Assembly (NCBI RefSeq): GCF_900115975.1
Contig: NZ_FOYM01000034.1
Span: forward strand, 1-35,731
From: Desulfoscipio geothermicus DSM 3669
GTDB taxonomy: Bacteria > Bacillota > Desulfotomaculia > Desulfotomaculales > Desulfallaceae
Length of the DNA stretch: 35,731 bases
Direction: 5' to 3'
The notes beneath the pieces are model-generated. The model was not told where the DNA came from, did no database searches, and was given only the letters and a program-made list of their open reading frames with translations. This document shows, one piece after another, positions 1 to 6,591 of this stretch. Both the position numbers and the translations under genes were made by a program. Positions within the stretch are counted from its first letter, which is position 1, and each line of letters starts with the position of its first letter.

Positions 1-211
1 CAATATCATCGAGGGATATCACCGGCAACTACGCAAGGTAACCAAAACCAAAACGGCATACCCGACTGATGATGCACTGAAAAAGATTATTTACCTGGCC
101 ACTGTTGAAGTAGCCAAAAAGTGGACCATGCCGGTTAAAGACTGGAAGAAATGTATCTCACAGTTTGCCATATATTTTGGGGATAGATTGGAAACTGAGT
201 TGGCCATATAA
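1..211 (+). CDS. IS256-family transposase, C-terminal fragment (cut by window edge)
   Basis: The open frame entering at base 2 ends with TAA at 209-211 and gives 69 residues. It begins NIIEGYHRQLRKVTKTK and continues with a conserved aromatic/basic block (KKWTMPVKDWK) and an FGDRLE-like end. This matches the C-terminus of IS256 (mutator-type) transposases, which follow the catalytic glutamate with a G-Y-HRQLRKVTKTK motif. The DDE catalytic residues lie outside the window. The gene marks an insertion sequence at the left margin of an accessory region. The right inverted repeat of the IS should lie within the next 20-60 bases but could not be identified without the left end. Confidence 0.9.
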   Translation, partial: NIIEGYHRQLRKVTKTKTAYPTDDALKKIIYLATVEVAKKWTMPVKDWKKCISQFAIYFGDRLETELAI

Positions 212-230
212 GTTAGCCTTGCAATTAACC

Positions 231-366
231 GACGGCAGCCCTTGACATGGAGCCTCTAGGCCTGTGTTTCCGGGAGGCCGCGGGGAGTCCACGCTGTGCG
301 TTGGCCTCCCGCCCAAATAGGCTAACACAGGCCTTCCTCCATGTAAAGGGCTGCCTGGTTGTTTCT
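231..366. repeat. Long imperfect palindrome downstream of the IS256 transposase
   Basis: The arm around 234-251 (GCAGCCCTTGACATGGAG) pairs with the complement of 336-353 with one mismatch. Further in, GGCCTGTGTT pairs with AACACAGGCC, and CGGGAGGCC with GGCCTCCCG. Together they form an imperfect hairpin of about 115 bp. The direct repeat AATTAACC occurs at 223-230 and 367-374 on either side. An 8-bp duplication is the size IS256-type elements make, so this could be a small non-autonomous element, the IS end, or a hairpin terminator for the transposase. The arms are not symmetric to the flanking repeat, which weakens the transposon reading. Confidence 0.55.
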
Positions 367-380
367 AATTAACCCCGGTC

Positions 381-1127
381 TTATCTAAAACTAAAAGGTT
401 CAAAACCATTTACACGAAAATATTCACACTCCCTCATAAGACGCTTGTAGTTTACTCCCTTTTTAGCGTTTTCTTCCCGCTTTTTCCGGAATTCGATTGG
501 CTTTACAGGGTATTCGGGATCGGCGTATCCCATAGCCGTCACACTCTGTGCGAGATAATGCCGACCCGGACAAGAGTCCCAACCAATAAGTTGTAGAGGG
601 CGGTTATTTCCGTCCCGTGGCCAACGGGGGTCATCCGGCCATATTCCTTGAAGAGACGCAGGACATGGATCACCGTTTTTGAGTCCTTTTGTTTTTTTCC
701 GGATTTCGGCTTGTTTTCGTTTTTCTTCCCGCTGCCGCCGCCGGCTTTCTTCCGCCGCTTTTCGATGCGCGAACGCTTCGCGAACCTGGCTTTCCAGTTC
801 TCCGACCAACTCGGGTTTGTTACGCAGGCTTTTTATAGCCTGCCGGGCGCGCTCATATCCGGCTCTTTGTTTCTTCTCATCGCTATATAATGGGATGAGG
901 CCGCAAGTGCAAGCTATCTTTTTTACTGACGCTTCCGGTTCGCCGATTAGGGCCATTGCTACTGCCCGGACTGCCTCAAGCCGGTCAGCTCGTGTATCTT
1001 GTCCCGGCCCACGCTGTCCCTGGCCGCGAAGGGGCGGCAGACCCATACGATTCCGGCGCATCCTTTCTGCATCTGCTGAGCATGTTCGGTTTTTTTTCTG
1101 TATATTGTTGTTTTTTGAAATGGGCAT
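381..1127 (-). CDS. Hypothetical basic, coiled-coil-containing protein
   Basis: This 248-residue protein is not recognised. Its middle part, from about residue 115 to 150, is a run of Arg, Lys and Glu (EESRRRQREEKRKQAE) likely to form a charged coiled coil. The C-terminal half has two Cys (GDPCPAS and WDSCPGRH) and many aromatics. The frame can be extended to a TTG at 1169, but the ATG at 1127 is preceded by AAAGGGGA about 10 bases upstream and is the better start. It is transcribed divergently from an XRE repressor, from a strong promoter at 1219-1247 that overlaps an inverted repeat. That places it under phage-like repressor control. A role in element maintenance is possible but unproven. 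Confidence 0.6.
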   Translation of the reverse strand: MPISKNNNIQKKNRTCSADAERMRRNRMGLPPLRGQGQRGPGQDTRADRLEAVRAVAMALIGEPEASVKKIACTCGLIPLYSDEKKQRAGYERARQAIKSLRNKPELVGELESQVREAFAHRKAAEESRRRQREEKRKQAEIRKKTKGLKNGDPCPASLQGIWPDDPRWPRDGNNRPLQLIGWDSCPGRHYLAQSVTAMGYADPEYPVKPIEFRKKREENAKKGVNYKRLMRECEYFRVNGFEPFSFR

Positions 1128-1218
1128 ACTGATCCTATCCCCTTTCAAACACACCGAATACTTTGACAAGCAAGCACATTTCAGTATAATTGTCCATAAA
1201 AGGTATCGTTTTAAGTTG

Positions 1219-1247
1219 ATTGTAAACAGTTATGGTTTACATGTCAA
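1219..1247 (-). promoter_or_regulatory. Sigma-A type promoter with overlapping operator, driving the gene at 381-1127
   Basis: On the minus strand there is a -35 TTGACA (1242-1247), a 17-base spacer and a -10 TACAAT (1219-1224). The inverted repeat TGTAAAC-N7-GTTTACA occupies 1221-1241, exactly covering the spacer and part of the -10. A repressor bound there would block RNA polymerase. The XRE gene starting at 1281 in the opposite direction is the obvious candidate. Confidence 0.7.
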
Positions 1248-1280
1248 TAATCTAGTTGCAGATGAAATGAGTGACCATAA

Positions 1281-1940
1281 ATGAAAATGAGGCGTTTTGG
1301 CGAAATATTAAAAAAAACCAGAGAATTACGCGGTTTTTCGATAAGAGATCTGGCAAAAATATTAAAAGTTTCGGCCACCTTAGTCTCAAAATGGGAAATA
1401 GGCAAATATCCTCCCCCACAAAAAATTGAAACTATAAAAAAAATTAGCCAAGTATTGGCTATAGATGAAAATGAATTACTAGAACTTTGCAATATTGAAA
1501 ATATGCTTAATGGTTTACCTAATAATCTTAGAGTAGCACTTAAAAAATCATTATATATACATTTAAAAACAAATTATAGAGATGAAAATGGTCGTTTTAA
1601 AGGTCCAGAAAATATATATGATTCTTTGCTTCCTTTAGCTTCAAATGGAAAAAATTTGCTTGTTGTGAAGCAATTTGGATTTCAATGGGATGAAATAAAT
1701 TATCCTAAATTTAAAACACTTGCAGAATGGATAATTAATGATTTTCTAATGCAATTACTCTGCAAAATTTCTATAGATTTTGTAAATATTCAAAATGGCT
1801 ATGCAGACATAGGAACATTTTTAAGAAATGAAAATAGAAAATTTATTATACAAGTATACTTCCTTAAACCAGATGGCACTGAGGAACTTTATGAGCTAGA
1901 CTCGGATGGTATTAGTTTTTCTGACTTTTTGCTGGTATAA
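1281..1940 (+). CDS. XRE-family helix-turn-helix transcriptional regulator
   Basis: The protein has 219 residues. Residues about 5-65 form a classical XRE (Cro/CI-type) helix-turn-helix: FGEILKKTRELRGFSIRDLAKILKVS, then a recognition helix around SATLVSKWEIGKYPPP. The remaining 150 residues match no family I can name and may form a dimerisation or sensing domain. The coding sequence is much more AT-rich than its neighbours, a sign of recent transfer. The start has only a weak ribosome binding site (GAGTGACC). It overlaps the convergent excisionase-like gene by 29 bases at its 3' end. It most likely represses the divergent promoter at 1219-1247, and possibly itself. Confidence 0.85.
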   Translation: MKMRRFGEILKKTRELRGFSIRDLAKILKVSATLVSKWEIGKYPPPQKIETIKKISQVLAIDENELLELCNIENMLNGLPNNLRVALKKSLYIHLKTNYRDENGRFKGPENIYDSLLPLASNGKNLLVVKQFGFQWDEINYPKFKTLAEWIINDFLMQLLCKISIDFVNIQNGYADIGTFLRNENRKFIIQVYFLKPDGTEELYELDSDGISFSDFLLV

Positions 1941-2109
1941 ATAGGCTATTGTTGATAAAATTTTTAATTTCAGATTGTTTAAATCGAAGTGTCTTTTGGC
2001 TATTGATTTTGTATCCCTTTAAAACCCCTTTTCTAACCATTCTATATATAGTTTGTTTCGATACACCAAGTATTTGAGCGACTTCACTTGTGCTTAGCAT
2101 TTTTTCCAT
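1912..2109 (-). CDS. Small helix-turn-helix protein, MerR/excisionase type
   Basis: This 65-residue protein has the pattern MLSTSEVAQILGVSKQTIYRMVRKGVLKGYKI followed by RFKQSEIKNFI. That is the winged helix-turn-helix of the 'DNA-binding, excisionase family' (MerR-like HTH_17). The frame opens further upstream, but the ATG at 2109 has GGAGG nine bases ahead and starts just before the domain. Proteins of this size act as Xis/recombination directionality factors or as small regulators in integrated elements. No integrase is visible in the window, so an excision role is inference. Its 3' end overlaps the XRE gene, so the two transcripts are convergent. Confidence 0.8.
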   Translation of the reverse strand: MEKMLSTSEVAQILGVSKQTIYRMVRKGVLKGYKINSQKTLRFKQSEIKNFINNSLFIPAKSQKN

Positions 2110-2140
2110 TTCATAACACCTCCAATTTTTTATTTTAAAA

Positions 2141-2169
2141 ATTAAGATTAGGCCCGGCATAGCCGGGCC
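2141..2169 (-). terminator. Rho-independent terminator after the secreted-protein operon
   Basis: GGCCCGGC (2151-2158) and GCCGGGCC (2162-2169) form a perfect 8-bp GC stem with a 3-base loop. On the minus strand it is followed by TAATCTTAATTTTT. It sits 57 bases beyond the stop codon of the gene at 2226-3344. Confidence 0.65.
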
Positions 2170-2225
2170 ATTGTCAACACTCTTGCTCACTCAATTTAGT
2201 GTCCAAATATCAATTGCAAATTAAA

Positions 2226-3344
2226 CTATTTTTGATACACAGGCGACAACCCGTACTTATCCTTGATAAAATCCCACGGAAGCATGTATGACATTCTTTC
2301 AACATCTGAAGTGGTATGCGTGAACCAGGTAATTATACCATTAACATTACGAACAGAACAGGATACACCTGTATTGTTACTTATATCTGCTTGTAACCCG
2401 CCTTCATCCTGAACAAAGATAGTATACGCAAAACCGTCTTCAGGGGTAGGCATGACAAACTTTTTTACCCATGCCTGGTTTTGTTTTGTAAACGACACTT
2501 CACTATCGAAGAGGACTTTTTTAGGAAATTCGCCACTAGACGGCAAATCTACTCCAGAAATTTCCACACCCATCATTTTTTCAGCCGGATACGGCCCAAT
2601 TAGATATACTCTGAGTCTTGCTTTATATACATAAGGCCATTCATCTGCAACCGGGATAGGTCCTATCATGGGTGCTCTTATGACATATGTGGTGTACTTA
2701 TTTCCTTCTTCCTTCGGAATATCATGAAAACACCCGTCAAAAAGATAGCGTCCGCTTGCCACTGAAGGTTCCGGTTCCACCGGCACCCCGTACCAAGTAA
2801 TAAGGACCGGCAGATACCACCGCCAGCCCTGGGCCATGTTGGAGAAGTCTTTTTCGTCCATACCAAGCGATTCACGCACGGTCGGGTCCTTGAGATCAAG
2901 CAATTCCGGTTCCAAGTCAAACGTCCACTGTGTCGTTACCTTGCCTTCGGCCAGGTTTTCACCGGTTTTGGTAACTGAATAGTTGGCGGGTATATATCTG
3001 AGGAAATCTTTATAGAAAATTTCCCAATTCTCCTGCCGCCCGGAAGCATTAAACTGTTCCTCGATGAACGGGTAAGCCACTTCCACTCTGGTTAGTTCGT
3101 ATTTGCCCTTCCACACCGCTTCCGGCAGTGTAAAAGTTTTGGAGTATGTTTTGTCTTTCCATCCGTAATAATCCGGCTGGCCGCAATTGTCGGTGTCCTG
3201 CCAGGTGCCGTTGGTGTGCTGCCATATATCGAAAGACGGTACGATCACCTGCTGTTTTACCACTTGTTCTCCGGAAGCGGCCATGGCCATGCCTGGCAAG
3301 AGTAATAAGGCCACCAATAGGGCTAATAGTTTAATCAATCGCAT
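2226..3344 (-). CDS. Secreted protein of unknown function
   Basis: The 372-residue protein starts with a clear Sec signal peptide, MRLIKLLALLVALLLLPGMAMA, with an AMA|A-type signal peptidase I site around residue 22. The mature part is rich in Trp, Tyr and Pro (IWQHTNGTWQDTDNCGQPDYYGWKDK near its start), suggesting an extracellular beta-rich fold. I do not recognise a family. Its ATG overlaps the stop of the upstream gene (TAATG), so translation is coupled, and an AAGGGGG ribosome binding site lies inside that gene. It is probably co-transcribed with, and works alongside, the copper-amine-oxidase-domain protein. It appears to be cargo of the integrated element. Confidence 0.75.
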   Translation of the reverse strand: MRLIKLLALLVALLLLPGMAMAASGEQVVKQQVIVPSFDIWQHTNGTWQDTDNCGQPDYYGWKDKTYSKTFTLPEAVWKGKYELTRVEVAYPFIEEQFNASGRQENWEIFYKDFLRYIPANYSVTKTGENLAEGKVTTQWTFDLEPELLDLKDPTVRESLGMDEKDFSNMAQGWRWYLPVLITWYGVPVEPEPSVASGRYLFDGCFHDIPKEEGNKYTTYVIRAPMIGPIPVADEWPYVYKARLRVYLIGPYPAEKMMGVEISGVDLPSSGEFPKKVLFDSEVSFTKQNQAWVKKFVMPTPEDGFAYTIFVQDEGGLQADISNNTGVSCSVRNVNGIITWFTHTTSDVERMSYMLPWDFIKDKYGLSPVYQK

Positions 3345-4408
3345 TATTTACCAACCCCCTTGTACAGTGGATTTTCCACGGCCAGAACCTGGTCATAAAA
3401 TAAAATCATGATGTGGGTCACGTCCTCAATCCTGGTCGGAGACGGATCGGCTTCCAGGCTGACATAGTAACTTTGAGTGAAAGGGTTACTCTGATATTTA
3501 ATTAGCGGACCATATGCTCTTTGCACGGAAACATCATTACCTTTGGCTAATACAATAGGTGCCGGTGTAAGTCCACTTCCAGCCTGGGTAACATAAACCT
3601 TATCATTAGCAACCTTTACATCGTAAATTATCTGGTAACCGCCATCGCCCAGCTTAACCGGCTGCTGCCGCAACTCATCTACCGTCATATACATGATGCT
3701 CGCCCCGGGCAGCTTAAACTCGTAGGGGATTGCTTTTCTGTCGGAAATCACCTTGTAATCATCCGGATCAAGCGGCACGCCGCTAAACGGCCTTACGTCC
3801 GCTTTTGGCTGCTCCGGTGTCACCGGCGGGTTAACCGGATCAGTGGCCACCGGCGGTTGCCCTTTAACGTACCTTACCACGTTGCTCACGTCCGGCCTTT
3901 CCATTCCCCGCGGCCAGCACAGCACGATATTGTTTTCCGCATCCCAGGCCACCTGGTAACCCAGCGCCTCCGCCACGAACCGGGCCGGCAGATACGTCCG
4001 GCCTGTTTTCAAAAGCGGAGAAACGTCCATAATTTTCGCCTGGCCATCACTCTTGATTTGCTTATTGCCCACAGTCAGTTCCACTACCGGGAACCCGGGC
4101 TGGCTCAAAGTAACCCTGGGACTTTCCCAGCCGATATATTTATCGCCCACGCCCAGGGCGTTGCTCAAGTACCGCACCGGCACAAAGGTGCGGCCCGTCT
4201 CGATGAACGGTTTGGCATCCATCTTCACGCCGGGAGTTTGGTTATTTACGAAGTATTCATCCTGGCCAATCACGAATACAACGCTTTTAACCAGGTTCTT
4301 TTGCTGGTCGTATACATCCACCTGGGTCTTATCTGCCGCCAAGGCCACCGTCACCGCCATTGTAAGCACGGTAATAAAAATCAGGGGAATAAGCAAAGAT
4401 TTTCGCAC
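3344..4408 (-). CDS. Secreted protein with two copper amine oxidase N-terminal-like domains
   Basis: The product has about 354 residues. The N-terminus is a signal peptide (MRKSLLIPLIFITVLTMAVTVALAA). Two repeats follow, with the pattern GRTFVPVRYLSNALG and GRTYLPARFVAEALGYQVAWD...NNIVL. These are characteristic of the copper amine oxidase N-terminal-like (stalk) domain common in surface proteins of Peptococcaceae. A Pro-rich linker and an unrecognised C-terminal domain follow. These domains are not oxidases by themselves; they act as surface or wall-associated modules. I chose the GTG at 4408 because GGAGG lies eight bases upstream; the ATG at 4426 would include that ribosome binding site. 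It is the first gene of a two-gene operon behind an extended -10 promoter. Confidence 0.85.
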   Translation of the reverse strand: MRKSLLIPLIFITVLTMAVTVALAADKTQVDVYDQQKNLVKSVVFVIGQDEYFVNNQTPGVKMDAKPFIETGRTFVPVRYLSNALGVGDKYIGWESPRVTLSQPGFPVVELTVGNKQIKSDGQAKIMDVSPLLKTGRTYLPARFVAEALGYQVAWDAENNIVLCWPRGMERPDVSNVVRYVKGQPPVATDPVNPPVTPEQPKADVRPFSGVPLDPDDYKVISDRKAIPYEFKLPGASIMYMTVDELRQQPVKLGDGGYQIIYDVKVANDKVYVTQAGSGLTPAPIVLAKGNDVSVQRAYGPLIKYQSNPFTQSYYVSLEADPSPTRIEDVTHIMILFYDQVLAVENPLYKGVGK

Positions 4409-4434
4409 ATCACATGCCTCCTTCATTTTGGTAT

Positions 4435-4443
4435 ATTATACCA
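4435..4443 (-). promoter_or_regulatory. Extended -10 promoter for the secreted-protein operon
   Basis: The minus strand reads TGGTATAAT, a perfect -10 hexamer with the TGN extension, about 27 bases upstream of the GTG start at 4408. No convincing -35 is visible at the right distance (CAGGTT at 18 bases is weak), which fits an extended -10 promoter. Confidence 0.5.
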
Positions 4444-4490
4444 CAGGATACAACCATAAACCTGCCCGGCACCACCACCTTTCAGCCGGC

Positions 4491-4522
4491 AATGTAGTGA
4501 CCACTAAGGTAGCCACTACATT
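4491..4522. repeat. Inverted repeat between operons
   Basis: AATGTAGTG (4491-4499) and CACTACATT (4514-4522) form a perfect 9-bp stem with a 14-base loop. It lies downstream of the gene ending at 4586 and upstream of the promoter at 4435-4443. There is no clear T-tract on the minus strand, so it could be a weak terminator or a regulator binding site. Confidence 0.5.
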
Positions 4523-4585
4523 GCTTTCTCACATTTACCCATTAACCAATCAGCAAACCCCCTCTCAGACGCGCGTAAAAGGCTT

Positions 4586-5044
4586 TTAAAGAGCTTCTAA
4601 CCAACGTGGTAATGGGGTAATGCCTGCATTAAAATCATCAGGCTTTTTCATCGAATTTGCCGTTTCCCTTAACGACTTTGCCAAAACCTCAAGCTCTGAC
4701 AAAGGCAACTCACCAAACTCTTTATGAATTAACTTCAGGTACAATTCCGGGTAAACCGGCAGTGATTTTAAAAGCCCCCATACGATCTTGTAATCTTCAT
4801 TATCGGTCGGTAACGGCTTAATCTCCAAAACCTTCGCCCTTAGTTCTTGTCGCTTCAACTCACCATAACTCGAAACTACTATAGCCAAAACCGCCATAAT
4901 ATCCACAAAACATAGCTCAGACAACAGCGGCCACCATTCATCCGTCGTTTTTTCAAGTAATATATCTACTACTTCTGTAAGCTTACGTCTATCAATCAAT
5001 TCCGCATAAATTTTTTGCCCTTCAACGCAACCAACATATACCAC
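4586..5044 (-). CDS. Hypothetical protein
   Basis: The product has 152 residues and no recognised domain. It is mostly alpha-helical and hydrophobic in the middle (WWPLLSELCFVDIMAVLAIVVSS), then charged and Leu-rich. A longer frame reaches 5167, but that stretch runs through two hairpins. The GTG at 5044 has GGAGG seven bases upstream and is preferred. The gene follows the unknown gene at 5168-5653 and probably shares its transcript. The roughly 120-base leader between them carries a strong inverted repeat (5095-5145). Function unknown; part of the accessory element. Confidence 0.6.
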   Translation of the reverse strand: MVYVGCVEGQKIYAELIDRRKLTEVVDILLEKTTDEWWPLLSELCFVDIMAVLAIVVSSYGELKRQELRAKVLEIKPLPTDNEDYKIVWGLLKSLPVYPELYLKLIHKEFGELPLSELEVLAKSLRETANSMKKPDDFNAGITPLPRWLEAL

Positions 5045-5094
5045 AATAACCCCTCCTTTGATAAAATAAGGGGCACCAGGGGTTACCCCTTGAG

Positions 5095-5145
5095 GGAGAG
5101 CATTACACCCTCCAGCCGTCAAGCATAGCGGGTGTAATGCCTCCC
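5095..5145 (-). repeat. Strong hairpin in the leader of the gene at 4586-5044
   Basis: GCATTACACCC (5100-5110) pairs perfectly with GGGTGTAATGC (5130-5140). The stem extends outward as GGGAG/CTCCC with one bulged base, giving about 16 base pairs and a 19-base loop. A second short palindrome (AGGGGTTACCCCT, about 5078-5090) lies between it and the ribosome binding site. It may be a transcript-stabilising or regulatory element. Confidence 0.6.
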
Positions 5146-5167
5146 AACTCCAACAAACCGACCGCAT

Positions 5168-5653
5168 TCACACCTCATGACATCCCTGCTTTGCATCACC
5201 CCCCTGGATAACCTCACCGTTATAAATAACCGTCAGCCTTTGTGGCCCATTAAAAAAAGTGTGATAAACGCCCCTTAGTTTTTGCCTTACATGCTCCAGC
5301 AGGTATTCCCTCTTGTCATCTATTTGCTCCCATACACGCTCGTAATCCTCACGAAACTCCTGTTCCAACTCCTGCCTTGCCTTATCAGTCAGTTCGTCAA
5401 GGGCATATCCTTTTAGCTCCGATTTCACGTATTCATCCTTACTTACAAAAAACTCCTCACCAAACTCATCTCGCAATCGACGTTCAACTTCAGCTTTTAT
5501 GATATTGTCCGTTTCTTCTTTGTAAAGTTCCTCAAAATACCAATCCAACTGATCACACAGTACACCGCCATGGTTCCTCTTCCACTTGTGTTGAGCCGCC
5601 ATCATCACTTCCCAGGCATACTTCTCCAGTTCATTTTCCAGGATAACCTTCAT
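5168..5653 (-). CDS. Hypothetical charged, helical protein
   Basis: The 161-residue product is highly charged and helical (DNIIKAEVERRLRDEFGEEF, KARQELEQEFREDYERVWEQ), consistent with a long coiled coil. The C-terminus (RLTVIYNGEVIQGGDAKQGC) looks like a short beta segment. No family is recognised. The ATG at 5653 is chosen because GGAGG lies nine bases upstream; a GTG three codons earlier overlaps this site. It is the first gene of a two-gene unit with the ORF at 4586-5044. A perfect 22-bp palindrome lies 63 bases upstream. Confidence 0.65.
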   Translation of the reverse strand: MKVILENELEKYAWEVMMAAQHKWKRNHGGVLCDQLDWYFEELYKEETDNIIKAEVERRLRDEFGEEFFVSKDEYVKSELKGYALDELTDKARQELEQEFREDYERVWEQIDDKREYLLEHVRQKLRGVYHTFFNGPQRLTVIYNGEVIQGGDAKQGCHEV

Positions 5654-5715
5654 ACGAAACACCCTCCATCACAAAGATTAGCCGTATTTATAAGCGGCGA
5701 AGCCCATATAGGGGT

Positions 5716-5737
5716 TTGGGGATCAATTGATCCCCAA
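5716..5737. repeat. Perfect 22-bp palindrome
   Basis: TTGGGGATCAA is followed immediately by its exact reverse complement with no loop. A loopless palindrome of this type is more typical of a dimeric regulator's binding site than of a terminator, and it lies upstream of the gene at 5168-5653. On the plus strand it is followed by a T-rich stretch (TGTTTATTCTTTT), but no plus-strand gene precedes it. Confidence 0.6.
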
Positions 5738-5765
5738 TGTTTATTCTTTTAATCCCCCCCGCGTT

Positions 5766-5974
5766 TTTTCGCCTTTCGGCTTAAGGCCGAACCAGCGGCG
5801 TCGTGCCCGCAGGTAAAGGGTCGCGCGCAAGCGCGAGGCCGAGGAATACCGGACCGGCCGCAGACCCCAAATCATAACCCCAAAGCCAGGCCGGGAGGAT
5901 ATGCCGCAGGCCCTTGCCCTTTACCGAAGGGCCGTAAGAGACGCCGCTATAATGAGGCCGCCGAAAGGCGAAAA
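5766..5974. repeat. Large nested inverted repeat (about 209 bp)
   Basis: Three pairs of arms are nested in register. TTTTCGCCTTTCGGC (5766-5780) pairs with its exact complement at 5960-5974, AGCGGCGTC (5794-5802) with 5940-5948, and GGTAAAGGG (5812-5820) with 5917-5925. Inside lie a GCGCGC-AA-GCGCG hairpin and a copy of CCCCAAAGCC. The order and spacing of the arms suggest one folded unit. Confidence 0.65.
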
Positions 5975-6014
5975 TCAAAGCGCCGCGCTAGCGGCGCATC
6001 CACTGTTCAGACCA

Positions 6015-6040
6015 AAAAATATTCCAAGTGGAATATTTTT
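6015..6040. terminator. AT hairpin, possible bidirectional terminator
   Basis: AAAAATATTCC (6015-6025) and GGAATATTTTT (6030-6040) form a perfect 11-bp stem with the loop AAGT. The A-tract on one side and T-tract on the other give terminator geometry in both directions, but the stem has only two GC pairs and no gene ends nearby. Confidence 0.35.
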
Positions 6041-6054
6041 ACCTTATCCCCAAA

Positions 6055-6107
6055 GGCATTTTCCAGCCGACCCCAAAGCCCGGCCCCAAAGCCGGCTGGA
6101 ATATGCC
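6055..6107. repeat. 15-bp stem enclosing two direct repeats
   Basis: GGCATTTTCCAGCCG (6055-6069) pairs with CGGCTGGAATATGCC (6093-6107) with one mismatch. The 23-base loop contains the two CCCCAAAGCC copies at 6071 and 6084. Confidence 0.6.
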
Positions 6108-6359
6108 GCCTATCCCGGCACAGCCGGACGGTCGCGTATTACCCCAAAGGCATGACCCTAAAAGCGACGGTCCGGCGGTTTTTCTGCCCAAGACAAAGAC
6201 CCTAAAACAAGACTATCAGGCTGCTTTTAAAGACCCCAAAGCCACACTCCGCCAGGTAATACCCACAATGGCCAACTTCGCTAGCCATGAGCGATCGGTA
6301 GTGAAAGTCGATAGCGGAAATTAGCACCCTAGAAACCAGCAACAAAGTAACAGGTATTC

Positions 6360-6413
6360 TCTTCCCCGGCAGCGAAAATGAAAAAATGTCAAAACTATAA
6401 CTGCCGGGGAGGA
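6360..6413 (+). promoter_or_regulatory. Hairpin that can hide the ribosome binding site of the small membrane gene
   Basis: Bases 6360-6372 can pair with 6401-6413 in a 13-bp stem with one G-U pair. The second arm contains the whole GGGGAGG Shine-Dalgarno sequence of the gene starting at 6420. The loop is 28 bases. Translation would be low unless the hairpin is opened. Confidence 0.5.
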
Positions 6414-6419
6414 AAAATA

Positions 6420-6563
6420 ATGTTAGTTGACAAAAACGAAATGTTAATTAGCATATTAAAAGCATTTTGGTTTTTCACTAAACAAATGTGGTTTATTTGG
6501 GTAATTATAATCCTAATGTTCATTATCGGGATCTTTATAAAAAAGTGGTCAAAACCAAAGTAA
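6420..6563 (+). CDS. Small membrane protein
   Basis: The product is 47 residues with one strongly hydrophobic segment (FIWVIIILMFIIGIFI, about residues 25-40) and a basic C-terminus (KKWSKPK), consistent with a single-span N-out or tail-anchored peptide. The frame opens at 6378, but the ATG at 6420 has GGGGAGG eight bases upstream and is the likely start. Its size, the masked ribosome binding site and its plus-strand position among minus-strand genes recall type I toxins or small conjugation proteins. There is no direct evidence for either. No antisense RNA promoter was identified. Confidence 0.55.
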   Translation: MLVDKNEMLISILKAFWFFTKQMWFIWVIIILMFIIGIFIKKWSKPK

Positions 6564-6591
6564 CAGACATAAGCAAAATGGAATCTGTCCT

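Larger units (their letters stand above)
5878..6243 (+). repeat. Dispersed direct repeats CCCCAAAGSC (six copies)
   Basis: The 10-mer CCCCAAAGCC occurs at 5878, 6071, 6084 and 6234, and CCCCAAAGGC at 6048 and 6142, all on the plus strand. Degenerate copies (ACCCTAAAAGC, GACCCTAAAAC) lie near 6155 and 6199. Two copies fall in the loop of the stem at 6055-6107. Confidence 0.6.
5654..6419. other. Gene-free stretch rich in inverted and direct repeats
   Basis: No credible gene is visible in these 766 bases; the frames present lack ribosome binding sites and consist of repeats. The stretch holds a perfect 22-bp palindrome (5716-5737), a nested inverted repeat spanning 209 bases (5766-5974), an AT hairpin (6015-6040), a 15-bp stem (6055-6107), six copies of CCCCAAAGCC/CCCCAAAGGC (5878-6243) and the hairpin that covers the ribosome binding site of the next gene (6360-6413). 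It could hold an origin, a transfer origin or structured RNA. Confidence 0.6.

Noticed and set aside
679-1284. 201-codon plus-strand frame opposite the gene at 381-1127
   Set aside because: It is antisense to a gene with a good promoter and ribosome binding site, is Arg/Ser-rich as shadows usually are, and has no start signal.
5716-6107. CRISPR array
   Set aside because: The repeats are only 10 bases long and irregularly spaced, with no equal spacers and no cas genes.
5781-6324. Frames of 65, 84 and 98 codons within the repeat region
   Set aside because: They are built from CCCCAAAG repeats and palindromes and lack start signals.
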